A DNA stretch of 64,000 bases from Chloroflexota bacterium (GTDB taxonomy: Bacteria > Chloroflexota > Anaerolineae > Anaerolineales > VGOW01), in the NCBI GenBank assembly GCA_016213135.1, contig JACRBQ010000004.1:1-64000 (forward strand), in the 5' to 3' direction. Each line of letters begins with the position of its first letter. The first letter of the stretch is position 1. Of the stretch, positions 6,863-14,680 are shown in pieces. A program made the position numbers and the translations under genes. The notes beneath the pieces are model-generated. The model did no database searches and was not told where the DNA came from. It saw only the letters and a list, made by a program, of their open reading frames with translations.

Positions 6863-8268
6863 TACGGCAACACCCATTTGATTTGATCCGCCGGCGGCAC
6901 CGGCGTCACAAAGTACACGGTCACGTAGCCGTGCCACGACATGTAGTTCCAATCGTCGTACCCCAAATCCACCCACTTGCCCTTCACCCCTCCGCCCGTG
7001 TCCTCGGCCGTCGCCATGCCGTAGCCGGGAATGTAGAGACGCGTGCCGAGCGGCATCACATTGAGGTCCACCGCCACCATGCCCACGGTGAGCACCTTGC
7101 CGGAGCGCGTGTGGCCGTACCACGGCGAACTGGGCGAGGTGCCCGAGCGCGACGCCGAATAGCTTGTGGCGCGCATTTGCACTGCGCGCCAATACTCCAC
7201 CGGGCCGTTGGACGTATCCACCGTGCGCAGCACAATGCGCGTGCCATAGCCGATGATGCGCGGCTGCGGCGCGGCCAACACCCACTGGTCTTCCGTCGCC
7301 CGGCTCACCTCTACGCCGTTCTCCAATCGCACCCGCACCCGCGAGGCCTGCGCGCCGTTCACCCCGCCCTGCACCAGTTGGGTGCTGTCTAGATCCAAAT
7401 CGGCCACCGGCTGATACTGCACCGGGTACGGCATAGGCTTCTGCTCGGTGACGATTTGCTCCACCACCCGCACCACCCGGATGGGCGAAGCGTCGGTCGG
7501 GGGCGCGGCAGTGAGATCGGGGACGGTGTAATCGAGGCCCACAAGCGCCACGCCCGCATCGGCCAGCACTTCGGAGACGGTCCCCCGGCGCGACCGTGTT
7601 TGCAAAGTGCGACCATCCACTTCCAGTGACACCGGGGCGGCCCGATTCAGAGCCACTGTCATCCCTGGTGTGAGCGGGGTAGCCAGGGGGGGCGTGGTCG
7701 CGTCGGCGGCGTATACCGCAATGCCCGCATCAGCCAACGCCTGCCCCACCGTGAGCGCCGAGGTCAGCACCGTGCGCAACTGCTCGCCTTCCATCACGGT
7801 AATGGTCATCGCCCGCCGGATATTGAGCGTGAGCGGCACGGCGCCGGGCGTATTCCACAGGTCGGGCGGAACCAGCACGCCATCGGCGTACACCGCATCG
7901 GCGGCGGCCAGCGTGTAACCCGCCTCGGTGAGAATGGCGGCGATCTTCTTTTGATGCGTGCGGACGGTAACGGAGACGCCACCCTCGGTGACCTGCACCG
8001 GCAGCGCCCGGTTGAGGGTGATGGTCTGGCCGGATTGCACGGCAGACGCGGCGGCGGGCTGCAAAATATCTTCGGGGTAAAGGGCAATGCCCGCCGAAGC
8101 CGCCGCCTCGCCCACGGTGGAGGCCTGGGTGTTGAACGTGATCGGCGGCGCGCCGTCTGCAACAACCGTGACGGTTTTTTGGGCCAGCGAGAGCAAAGCC
8201 AGTGGAATGACGCCCAGCGTGAGGAAGGCCGCCACGATGAGCCAGCGGGGAAGGGGGTAGCCAAACAT
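6862..8268 (-). CDS. yabE: YabE/resuscitation-promoting-factor-like protein (DUF348 repeats, G5, 3D domain)
   Basis: 468 residues. An N-terminal signal anchor (residues 9-27) is followed by four DUF348-type repeats (for example VTVRTHQKKIAAILTEAGYT), a G5 domain (VRVVEQIVTEQKPMPYPVQYQ) around residues 280-350, and a C-terminal 3D domain with the three Asp of VDLNVMPLGTRLYIPG, AEDTGGGVKG and VDLG. The 3D domain is the catalytic fold of MltA/YocH lytic enzymes, so this is probably an exported or membrane-tethered cell-wall hydrolase. A TACAAT box (8277-8282, minus) lies 8 nt before the ATG, so the transcript would be leaderless or nearly so. Coupled to rsmA downstream. Confidence 0.88.
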   Translation of the reverse strand: MFGYPLPRWLIVAAFLTLGVIPLALLSLAQKTVTVVADGAPPITFNTQASTVGEAAASAGIALYPEDILQPAAASAVQSGQTITLNRALPVQVTEGGVSVTVRTHQKKIAAILTEAGYTLAAADAVYADGVLVPPDLWNTPGAVPLTLNIRRAMTITVMEGEQLRTVLTSALTVGQALADAGIAVYAADATTPPLATPLTPGMTVALNRAAPVSLEVDGRTLQTRSRRGTVSEVLADAGVALVGLDYTVPDLTAAPPTDASPIRVVRVVEQIVTEQKPMPYPVQYQPVADLDLDSTQLVQGGVNGAQASRVRVRLENGVEVSRATEDQWVLAAPQPRIIGYGTRIVLRTVDTSNGPVEYWRAVQMRATSYSASRSGTSPSSPWYGHTRSGKVLTVGMVAVDLNVMPLGTRLYIPGYGMATAEDTGGGVKGKWVDLGYDDWNYMSWHGYVTVYFVTPVPPADQIKWVLP

Positions 8269-8362
8269 GGATGAGTATTGTACCGCCGAGTGCGCGCCGG
8301 GCGCAGAGTCGCCTCGTCAACGGACAGGGCCTTTCCAAAGTCGGCGGCACGCCATGAAATGG

Positions 8363-8432
8363 TAGGAGCGGCTTGCAGCCGCGAACAGGCATGCCGCAAT
8401 TCCATGCCGGTCGCGGGTGCAACCCGCTCCCA
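8363..8432. repeat. 70-bp near-perfect palindrome
   Basis: TAGGAGCGGCTTGCAGCCGC on the left mirrors GCGGGTGCAACCCGCTCCCA on the right with a few mismatches; the CATGCC-type centre also pairs. It lies inside a wider, weaker inverted repeat (GGACAGGGCCTTTCC near 8320 versus GGCAAGGCCCTGGGTC near 8470). It looks like a dispersed extragenic palindrome. Confidence 0.75.
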
Positions 8433-8554
8433 CGCGCAAAGGCATAGCCTCTTTTCGATGGACTCTGGCAAGGCCCTGGGTCAACAGACTGAACGGACGA
8501 TATGGAATATCCGTGCCCTCCGTTCAATCCGTTGAGCAGGCCTCGAGGTCTACG

Positions 8555-8592
8555 AAAAAAACCGCCGCTCACTTTGGAGCGGCGGTTGATTA
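8555..8592 (-). terminator. Rho-independent terminator of the SRP RNA gene
   Basis: On the minus strand AACCGCCGCTC pairs with GAGCGGCGGTT around a short loop and is followed directly by seven T. It lies just past the 3' end of the SRP RNA. Confidence 0.9.
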
Positions 8593-8608
8593 TTCCCGCG
8601 ACGGCGAA

Positions 8609-8748
8609 ACTCCGGTTAGGCGAACTGCGGCACCCCAGAATAATTCCGTACCGGTGCTCCCTCTCGGGCCTGGCGGGATTCGGGAAGTTCTGGCCGCGCA
8701 GGGCCAAACCTTCAACGCCTCACCGTCGCATGAGCATCATAACCGGAG
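8609..8748 (-). ncRNA. ffs: Signal recognition particle RNA (4.5S-like)
   Basis: The minus strand holds the conserved SRP apical loop CCAGGCCCGAGAGGGAGCA, which corresponds to CAGGTCCGGAAGGAAGCA of E. coli 4.5S RNA. The flanking stem GCGGCCAGAA pairs with TTCTG...GCCGC, AGGCG pairs with CGCCT, and the ends ACTCCGGTT and AACCGGAGT are perfectly complementary, which sets the limits used here. A strong terminator follows. The RNA binds Ffh and FtsY for co-translational targeting. The exact 5' end is uncertain by 10-20 nt. Confidence 0.85.
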
Positions 8749-8770
8749 TGAAGTGCACCGTCAAGGAAAC

Positions 8771-8848
8771 GATGAAGGAAGAAGGATGAACGATGAATCC
8801 TTCTGCCGCTCGCGGATTCATCATTCACCGTTCCGCGTTCATCGTTGC
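8771..8848. repeat. short-period GGATGAA/TTCATC repeat with inverted halves
   Basis: GATGAAGGAAGAAGGATGAA on the left and TTCATCATTCACCGTTCCGC on the right are complementary degenerate repeats between the SRP RNA and tRNA-Ser genes. Same architecture as the repeat at 1331-1400, with a different unit. Confidence 0.6.
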
Positions 8849-8857
8849 CGTTGGCGT

Positions 8858-8946
8858 TGGCGGAGAGGGCGGGATTCGAACCCGCGATGGTGTTACCCAT
8901 ACTCGCTTTCCAAGCGAGCGCACTAGACCAACTATGCGACCTCTCC
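8858..8946 (-). tRNA. tRNA-Ser (anticodon GGA), CCA encoded
   Basis: On the minus strand the acceptor arms GGAGAGG and CCTCTCC pair. The anticodon stem CTCGC/GCGAG encloses loop TTGGAAA, giving anticodon GGA (Ser, UCC/UCU). A variable arm (TATGGGTAACACCATC) and the T-loop GGTTCGAATCC are present. The discriminator base is G, as expected for tRNA-Ser, and CCA is encoded at 8860-8858. A TATAAT box lies at 8968-8963 on the minus strand, 16 nt upstream. Confidence 0.95.
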
Positions 8947-8978
8947 AAAGGTTGGCGGCGGGATTATACCATGAGCGT

Positions 8979-10313
8979 TTAGCCGGGGAACATAGCCGGA
9001 ACGACCTCCGGCGCGTAGCGCGCGGCCATTTCAGCGGTGAGCGTGTTGCTTTTGCAGATTTCGGCGTACAACTTGGCCGCCGCGCGCGGCGTGCGGGCCT
9101 GTGTTTCCAAATCCAACTCGTACAAGCCAAACCGCTGAGTCCAACCGCGCTCCCACTCAAAGTTGTCCACCAGCGACCAATAGAAATAGGCCTGCACCGG
9201 AAGGTTGAAGTTGACCGCCCGCCACAGTTGCCGGACGTGCCCCAGCATGGCCCGGGTGCGCCGCCCCTCGTCGTTATCGCCCCAACCGTTTTCGGTGATG
9301 GCAATGGGCTTGCCGAATCCGGCGGCCCACTTAATCACCCGGAACAAGCCTTCGGGGTACAATTCGTTCAATCCCATGTTGTCCACTTCCGCCTCCGCAG
9401 AATGAAACGTGCGCCCAAACAAAGTTCCCGGATGGTTCAAGTCAAACGCGGTCAACCGGCGGCCGTAATAGTTCACGCCAAAAAAGTCCATCGTGCCGGC
9501 CACGCCGGGCAAACGCTCGCGCCAGCCGCCCACCGGAAACAGCAACTTGCCCGTGTGCAATGCCTGCGGGATGGCCTCGTAAAACGATCGGGCCTGGAAA
9601 CTGGCAACACGGGCATCCAGCGCAAAATCGGGGCGGGCGGGGTCGAAAAGCAAAATGTTGGGGGCCACGCCCACGCGGGCATGCGGCTGAAGTTCGTGAA
9701 TGGCCCGGTACGCGGCGGCATGGGCCATCAGCATGTGGCGGATGGCGGTGAAGCACAGGCGAATGTCTTTCTTCCCCGGCGGCCAAATGCCCTCGGCGTA
9801 GCTGTTGTAGGCATACACGTTCATCTCGTTGATGGTGCACCACCAGTCCACGTGGTCGCCCAACACGCTCACCACCTTGCGGGCAAACCGCTCGAAGTGG
9901 CTCACCACCGCCGGGTTCTCCCACCCGCCCTTTTCCACCAGCCACAACGGGTTGGTGAAGTGGTGCAGCGTCACCATCGGCTCTATACCGCGCTCGCGCA
10001 GGCCGCTCACCATCTGCCGGTAATGGTCGAGGGCCTCGTCGTCCCACACCGCCGGGCGCGGCTCAATGCGGCTCCAGTCCACGCTGAGGCGATGCGTGGT
10101 CTGGCCGTCGGCGGCAGCCCGGTCAAAATCCTCGCGCCAGCGCCCGCCCCACCAGTCGCAGGCCACCGCCGCCGACCCGTTCTCTTTGATCTTGCCGGGC
10201 AGCGTTTCCCACTGCGCCCAATCGCTATTCTGGGCGTGGCCTTCCACTTGATGCGCCGCGGTGGCGCTGCCCCATTTGAACCCGCGCGGAAATGTGTGCG
10301 TGGCGCTAATCAT
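8979..10313 (-). CDS. bglB: Family 1 glycoside hydrolase (beta-glucosidase-like)
   Basis: 444 residues, the normal GH1 length. The N terminus FPRGFKWGSATAAHQVEG is the GH1 signature with the glycone-binding Gln. The acid/base Glu163 is in TINEMNVYA and the nucleophile Glu341 in ITENGWGDN. There is no signal peptide, so it acts in the cytoplasm, probably hydrolysing beta-glucosides or beta-galactosides. TINEM replaces the more usual TxNEP. GGGAGG precedes the ATG. No sugar transporter lies next to it. Confidence 0.92.
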   Translation of the reverse strand: MISATHTFPRGFKWGSATAAHQVEGHAQNSDWAQWETLPGKIKENGSAAVACDWWGGRWREDFDRAAADGQTTHRLSVDWSRIEPRPAVWDDEALDHYRQMVSGLRERGIEPMVTLHHFTNPLWLVEKGGWENPAVVSHFERFARKVVSVLGDHVDWWCTINEMNVYAYNSYAEGIWPPGKKDIRLCFTAIRHMLMAHAAAYRAIHELQPHARVGVAPNILLFDPARPDFALDARVASFQARSFYEAIPQALHTGKLLFPVGGWRERLPGVAGTMDFFGVNYYGRRLTAFDLNHPGTLFGRTFHSAEAEVDNMGLNELYPEGLFRVIKWAAGFGKPIAITENGWGDNDEGRRTRAMLGHVRQLWRAVNFNLPVQAYFYWSLVDNFEWERGWTQRFGLYELDLETQARTPRAAAKLYAEICKSNTLTAEMAARYAPEVVPAMFPG

Positions 10314-10376
10314 CTATGCAAATCCTCCCGGCGAAACACGGCAGACGAACGGCGAAAGCTGCCAATTCGCAATTCG

Positions 10377-11102
10377 CTAGTCGCTGCTCGTCACCCGCCT
10401 CACCGCCTGCCCGGCATACTCACGGGCGCCCGTGTCCACAAAGCCGACGCTCTCGGCCAGGGTGATGGACGGCGCGTTTTGATCGTTGACGACGTACAGC
10501 GGCGTGTGGCCGCTGCCCAATAGCGCCGACACCAGCGCCGACACCACCGCTTTGCCCCAGCCGCGTCCGCGGGCGGCCGGTTCGGTGTAAACATACACCT
10601 CGGCGAAATTGGGCGACCGCCAATTGACCCCGGCGGCAGCGTGCACAATGCCGTTGGAACCGATCTCGAAACGGGGCGACCCATCGGGCGCGGGGTTGGA
10701 GACGGTGAGGACGTTGAGCTGCGGCTCAAACCGGTTCGGGTCGAGCCGATAAACGCGCAACGCTTCGGCATCAGTCACCATGAGCACACGGTTGACCGTG
10801 GCCCCGAGCTGCAACGGGGCCACCAGATAGTAGGGCCGATTGGCGACCAATCCGGCCTGAAACAATTCGATCGCCGCGTCCTCCGTCTTCACCGACAGCA
10901 CCGCTACCGGTCTGAACAAATCCATCCCCGTCTGTGCGCGCACCAAAAATCCGTCGGGCCGGCCTGTGGCGGTGCGATGGATGAACAAGGCGGTGCGTCG
11001 AGGGTCGTGATGCAGGGCGTAATAGGCAGTGAAAGCCTGAGCCGGCGAGCGATCATCCACCAGCCGCCGAATCTCCTGCCGTTGTTGTTCGAGGGAGGGC
11101 AT
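10377..11102 (-). CDS. GNAT-family N-acetyltransferase-like protein
   Basis: 241 residues from ATG 11102. The N-terminal 120 residues are not recognised. The C-terminal half is a GNAT fold: RGRGWGKAVVSALVSALL is motif A (RGxGxG, acetyl-CoA pyrophosphate binding) and NAPSITLAESVGFVDTG is motif B. The start is supported by a TATACT box (minus, 11115-11110) exactly 7 nt upstream, implying a leaderless mRNA; an upstream in-frame ATG at 11183 is less likely. The acceptor substrate is unknown. Confidence 0.8.
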   Translation of the reverse strand: MPSLEQQRQEIRRLVDDRSPAQAFTAYYALHHDPRRTALFIHRTATGRPDGFLVRAQTGMDLFRPVAVLSVKTEDAAIELFQAGLVANRPYYLVAPLQLGATVNRVLMVTDAEALRVYRLDPNRFEPQLNVLTVSNPAPDGSPRFEIGSNGIVHAAAGVNWRSPNFAEVYVYTEPAARGRGWGKAVVSALVSALLGSGHTPLYVVNDQNAPSITLAESVGFVDTGAREYAGQAVRRVTSSD

Positions 11103-11109
11103 AGTCCGC

Positions 11110-11115
11110 AGTATA
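11110..11115 (-). promoter_or_regulatory. -10 box (TATACT) 7 nt before the GNAT start codon
   Basis: Spacing to the ATG is 7 nt, the same geometry as the boxes at 3540 and 26777. This is evidence for leaderless transcription and for the start at 11102. Confidence 0.55.
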
Positions 11116-11252
11116 ACGCCTGGGGCGCGAAACACAAAACCGGCCGGCCCCGTCGGCGGCTCACTGCATGCAAGAGACATCATGCATCTGCCTATGGATT
11201 GCCGCCCTTTCTTTATAAAACTTCAATACGGCGAGGATACAATAACCGGTGC

Positions 11253-12710
11253 ATGCAAAATCGATCAGTCACAGCCCTGCTAATCATCACCTCGCTGGTG
11301 CTGGCTGCCTGCGGCGGAGCAACCGACGCCCGCGCCACTCTCGCTCGCCCCGAATTTGCCGTTAGCCCGTTGTTCGCCGACTACTATGCCGCCCACAACG
11401 GCTTGAAGCTCATGGGCTTTGCCATTGGCCCGGAGACGGTGGAGAACGGAGTAAAGGTTCAGTATTTTCAGAATGCCCGTTTGGAATATCGCCCGCAGCG
11501 ACCGGAGGGGCAACAAGTAATTCCTTCAAGCCTGGGCCAGCAACTTTACGGCGGCTCGCCAACCTGTTTGCAGCCGCAGCAGGCGGCTTCGGGCGCGCTG
11601 TACTTTGCCGAAAGCTGCCACTCGGTCAGCCCGCAGTTTCGCCCGTTCTTCGAGAACAACGGCGGCTTGCCGGTATTTGGATACCCCATCTCAGAAGCTT
11701 ACATCGTCGGCGGCCAATACTTCGTGCAGGTTTACGAGCGCGCGGTGATTGTGTGGGATAGCGCCCGCCCGGTGCAACAGCAATTTCAACTGGCGAATCT
11801 GGGAAGCCGGGCATGCCCGCCTGCACAGTGCACAGGCTCCAACCGCAGCAACGGATGGGCGCCTCCGTTGCCCAGCCCCACCGCCCAGCCAACCCAGGCC
11901 AACGTCCTGTCGCGCTTTTACGAAGCCCACGGCGGCGCGCGGGTGTGGGGGCCGGCCATGTCCGAGCCGCGCATCGGCGCCGACGGCGCGCTGGAGCAGG
12001 TATTCGCCAACGGCATTCTCTATGAGAACCCATCCGCGCCCGAGGGCGTGAGCGTGCGCCCGCTGGGCCTCAAGGCCCTGGGCGGCGTGGAACCGGCCGT
12101 CCCTCAAACCGACGACGCAAACTCCATATACTTTTATCAGACCGGGCACAACGTCGCGCCGGTGATTTCCAAATTCTATCAGTTCAACGGCGGCGTGTCG
12201 GCGTTTGGCCAACCCGTCTCCGAACTCAGGCCCGACGCCGGCGGCGAACTAGTACAGTATTTTGAAAACGTAGCGATGGCACTCAGCCTCAACCAATCCG
12301 CCGATCAGGCTGTGCGCCTGCTCAACCTGGGGCAACAGACTCTCGAAACTGCACCGTCGGCCCCGGCGGGACTGCGTACTACGCCCGTGCAGTCCATCTC
12401 CGTGGTCTCCGAACCCGCGCACACCATTCTGCGGCCAAATGTGGAGAAGCAGGTGCTCAAGGCCTGGGTTTACGATCAGGCCAAGCTGCCCGTGTCCGGC
12501 GCCACCGTGATCTTCACCGTAGGCGCACCCGGCAGCGAAACGAAGTACGTCACGGCCACAGATTTCAGCGGCTTCGCTGCGGCGGAGTTCACCGTCAAGT
12601 CTTTCGTGTACGGCAATTTCATTCTCTACCGCGCCGACGCCAGTTACGGCGGCCTGACGGCGAGCGCCAGTAAAGCGTTTGTGCCGTGGCAAAGCGGCGG
12701 GCAACCATAA
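11253..12710 (+). CDS. Lipoprotein with FGxPxSE repeats and a C-terminal Ig-like domain
   Basis: 485 residues. The signal peptide ends in LAAC (lipobox). Four repeats of about 60-110 residues then follow, each with a pattern of F-Y-x-x-N/H-G-G ... FG-x-P-x-SE ... QYF/VF: LMGFAIGPE, VFGYPISEAY, VWGPAMSEPR and AFGQPVSELR. The layout is reminiscent of LGFP repeats of cell-wall proteins, but family membership is inference. The last about 110 residues (VEKQVLKAWVYDQAKLPVSGATVIFTV) look like a bacterial Ig-like domain. It is probably a surface-exposed adhesive or glycan-binding lipoprotein. TACAAT at 11238-11243 lies 9 nt before the ATG, and a strong terminator follows the gene. Confidence 0.75.
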   Translation: MQNRSVTALLIITSLVLAACGGATDARATLARPEFAVSPLFADYYAAHNGLKLMGFAIGPETVENGVKVQYFQNARLEYRPQRPEGQQVIPSSLGQQLYGGSPTCLQPQQAASGALYFAESCHSVSPQFRPFFENNGGLPVFGYPISEAYIVGGQYFVQVYERAVIVWDSARPVQQQFQLANLGSRACPPAQCTGSNRSNGWAPPLPSPTAQPTQANVLSRFYEAHGGARVWGPAMSEPRIGADGALEQVFANGILYENPSAPEGVSVRPLGLKALGGVEPAVPQTDDANSIYFYQTGHNVAPVISKFYQFNGGVSAFGQPVSELRPDAGGELVQYFENVAMALSLNQSADQAVRLLNLGQQTLETAPSAPAGLRTTPVQSISVVSEPAHTILRPNVEKQVLKAWVYDQAKLPVSGATVIFTVGAPGSETKYVTATDFSGFAAAEFTVKSFVYGNFILYRADASYGGLTASASKAFVPWQSGGQP

Positions 12711-12733
12711 CCGGCCCTGACAATTAAGCAACA

Positions 12734-12770
12734 GCGGCGCACGATTATCCATCGTGCGCCGCTTTTATTT
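12734..12770 (+). terminator. Rho-independent terminator
   Basis: GCGGCGCACGAT and ATCGTGCGCCGC form a perfect 12-bp stem with a 5-nt loop, followed by TTTTATTTT. It ends the lipoprotein transcript and separates it from the convergent dedA gene. Confidence 0.92.
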
Positions 12771-12787
12771 TCTCGAAACGCCCGGGG

Positions 12788-13441
12788 CTATTCGGCGTCG
12801 GCGGAAGCCCCGCCCATCCGGTGCTTGACCCAGGCAAATACCTCGTGCCGGTTTTCCTGCCACAGGTGGATTGCCGTGGGCATGACGGAAATGACAATCA
12901 CGGCAATCACGATAACGAGAAAGTACTTGTCAAGCACCTCGGGCGCGAACAGACTGCCCAGCCAGTAGCCCGCCACCGTCACCCCGATGCCCCACAACAA
13001 TCCGCCCACGGTGTTGAAAAACATGAAGCGGCGGTAATCCATTTCCACCGCCCCGGCCACGATGGGCGCGAAGGTGCGAATGAACGGCATGAAGCGGGCG
13101 AGAATGATGGTTTTGCCGCCATGCTTGTCGTAAAACGCCTTGGCCGCCAACAAATTCTTGCGCTTGAATAGCAGCGAGTTTTCGCGGTTGAACAGCGGCG
13201 GGCCGGTCTTGCGCCCGAACCAGTAGCCGACATTGTCGCCAAGCACCGCGGCCACAAACACCAGCGGCAGCACCACCCAGATATTCAACTCGCCTTTAAA
13301 TGCAAACAGGCCGGCGGTCAACAGCAAACTGTCGCCCGGCAAAAAGAAACCAAAGAACAACCCGGATTCGGCAAACACAATCACCGCCAGGCCCACATAG
13401 CCAAAGGTTTCTATGAGTGTTCGTGGATCTAGAAATTGCAT
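12788..13441 (-). CDS. dedA: DedA-family membrane protein
   Basis: 217 residues with about five hydrophobic segments. The hallmark FFLPGDSLLLTAG (residues 32-44) and the RFMPFIRTFAPIVAG motif (about 115-129) are those of DedA/SNARE-associated proteins, which are implicated in undecaprenyl-phosphate or phospholipid flipping and membrane homeostasis. GGGAAGG lies upstream of the ATG. Monocistronic and convergent with the lipoprotein gene. The transported lipid cannot be told from the sequence. Confidence 0.92.
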   Translation of the reverse strand: MQFLDPRTLIETFGYVGLAVIVFAESGLFFGFFLPGDSLLLTAGLFAFKGELNIWVVLPLVFVAAVLGDNVGYWFGRKTGPPLFNRENSLLFKRKNLLAAKAFYDKHGGKTIILARFMPFIRTFAPIVAGAVEMDYRRFMFFNTVGGLLWGIGVTVAGYWLGSLFAPEVLDKYFLVIVIAVIVISVMPTAIHLWQENRHEVFAWVKHRMGGASADAE

Positions 13442-13544
13442 TGAGCAACCTTCCCTTTACAAGTAATCAGTGGGCGCAACTTTACCACAAAAGCAGATTC
13501 CACTGCATAAGCCCTACGTTAAAGCCACCGCCGCCCCTGTTTGC

Positions 13545-13573
13545 TTGACAAGGGTATAGCGTTATGCTAAATT
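13545..13573 (+). promoter_or_regulatory. Strong promoter: TTGACA - 17 nt - TG-n-TAAATT (extended -10)
   Basis: A consensus -35 box at 13545-13550, a 17-nt spacer, a TG dinucleotide one base before the -10 box, and TAAATT at 13568-13573. It drives the roadblock-V4R-response regulator operon and leaves a leader of about 40 nt with an AAGGAG ribosome site. Unlike many genes here, this operon is not leaderless. Confidence 0.75.
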
Positions 13574-13621
13574 ACTCGGCGTTAGCCCCGAGTATTGCCG
13601 ATCCAGCGAAGGAGAGTGGCC

Positions 13622-13993
13622 TTGAGTAAATCCCGCACTGAAACAATGGTGGATCGACTGCGTGACCTGCAAAGCAGCTCGCCGGATGTCGAAGCCGCCG
13701 CGGTCGTCAGCGTGGACGGCCTCACGATGGCCTCCGCACTGCCCCGGGAGGTTGAGGAGGATCGGGTCTCGGCGATGTCGGCGGCCATGCTCTCGTTGGG
13801 CGAGCGAATCGCCACCGAGTTGGGCCGGGGCAACCTGGATCAGGTGTACATCAAGGGCGAAAACGGCTACGTCTTTTTGATGGCCGTCGGCTCCGAAGCA
13901 GTGCTGACCGTATTAGCTCGCAAAGATGCGCGCTTGGGATTGCTATTGCTGGACATGCGCCGGGCCGTAGCCGACCTGGTCAAGATGATCTGA
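13622..13993 (+). CDS. Roadblock/LC7-domain protein (MglB-like)
   Basis: 123 residues from TTG 13622, chosen because AAGGAGAG sits 7 nt upstream; an open frame to 13595 lacks a ribosome site. The whole protein is one roadblock/LC7 domain: VEAAAVVSVDGLTMASALP, a central helix with AMSAAMLSLGERIATELG, and strands QVYIKGENGYVFLMAVGSEAVLTVLA. Such domains act as dimeric regulators of small Ras-like GTPases (MglB with MglA) or as scaffolds. No GTPase gene is adjacent. First gene of a three-gene operon with V4R and receiver proteins. Confidence 0.88.
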   Translation: MSKSRTETMVDRLRDLQSSSPDVEAAAVVSVDGLTMASALPREVEEDRVSAMSAAMLSLGERIATELGRGNLDQVYIKGENGYVFLMAVGSEAVLTVLARKDARLGLLLLDMRRAVADLVKMI

Positions 13994-14016
13994 CAGACGG
14001 GTTCTCGGAGGCGACG

Positions 14017-14655
14017 GTGGCAATTCCTGCGATTCCAAAAAGCAGCCTGTACTATCCCAATAAATTCGGCCTCATTACCATCAATGCCATGGAAGAGGTG
14101 ATGGGCAAGAACGGTCTCAACGCCATCCTCAACATGGCCGGCATGTCCCACTTCATCGACCACTACCCGCCGGACAACCTCGACCGCCAATTCGATTTTG
14201 CCGATTACTCCTCGTTGCACGCCGCCCTCGAAGAAATGTACGGCCCGCGCGGCGGGCGCGGCCTAGCCCTGCGCGCCGGCCGCGCGGTGTTTGCCTCGGC
14301 CCTCAAAAACTTTGGCGCCCTGGCCGGCGTGGGCGACATGGCTTTCAAAGTCCTTCCGCTCCCGGTGAAAATCAAAATCGGCCTGCCGGCCATGGCCAAA
14401 ATCTTCACCCAGGTTTCCGATCAGCATTCCGTCGTCGAGGAATTCGACAACGAATACGTATACACCATTCACAAATGCCCCTGCTGCTGGGGACGCCACA
14501 GCGACAAGGCCGTGTGCTACACGGCCACCGGCCTGCTGCAAGAAGCCTTCAAATGGGTCTCCGGCGGGCACGAGTTTCGCGTCAACGAAGAGAAGTGCGT
14601 GGCTGTGGGCGATCCGGTCTGCGCCTTCGTCATCCAAAAAGAACCGATCAACTGA
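14017..14655 (+). CDS. V4R-domain protein
   Basis: 212 residues from GTG 14017 (CGGAG upstream). The N-terminal 90 residues include GLITINAMEEVMGKNGLNAILNMAG, a helical segment found in V4R proteins of other Chloroflexota and cyanobacteria (recalled, not checked). The C-terminal half holds the V4R core with paired Cys: HKCPCCWGRHSDKAVCYTATG and EEKCVAVGDPVCAFVI. V4R domains bind small hydrophobic ligands or are predicted to bind metal through these Cys. Placed between a roadblock protein and a response regulator, it is probably the sensory input of the operon. Confidence 0.85.
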   Translation: MAIPAIPKSSLYYPNKFGLITINAMEEVMGKNGLNAILNMAGMSHFIDHYPPDNLDRQFDFADYSSLHAALEEMYGPRGGRGLALRAGRAVFASALKNFGALAGVGDMAFKVLPLPVKIKIGLPAMAKIFTQVSDQHSVVEEFDNEYVYTIHKCPCCWGRHSDKAVCYTATGLLQEAFKWVSGGHEFRVNEEKCVAVGDPVCAFVIQKEPIN

Positions 14656-14680
14656 TCGCGCCAACGAGCATCCAACACCA

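Noticed and set aside
8979-10523. 576-residue plus-strand ORF opposite the GH1 gene
   Set aside because: Shadow of the GH1 gene on the other strand, rich in Arg/His/Pro with no domain pattern; the minus-strand frame has both catalytic Glu and a ribosome site.
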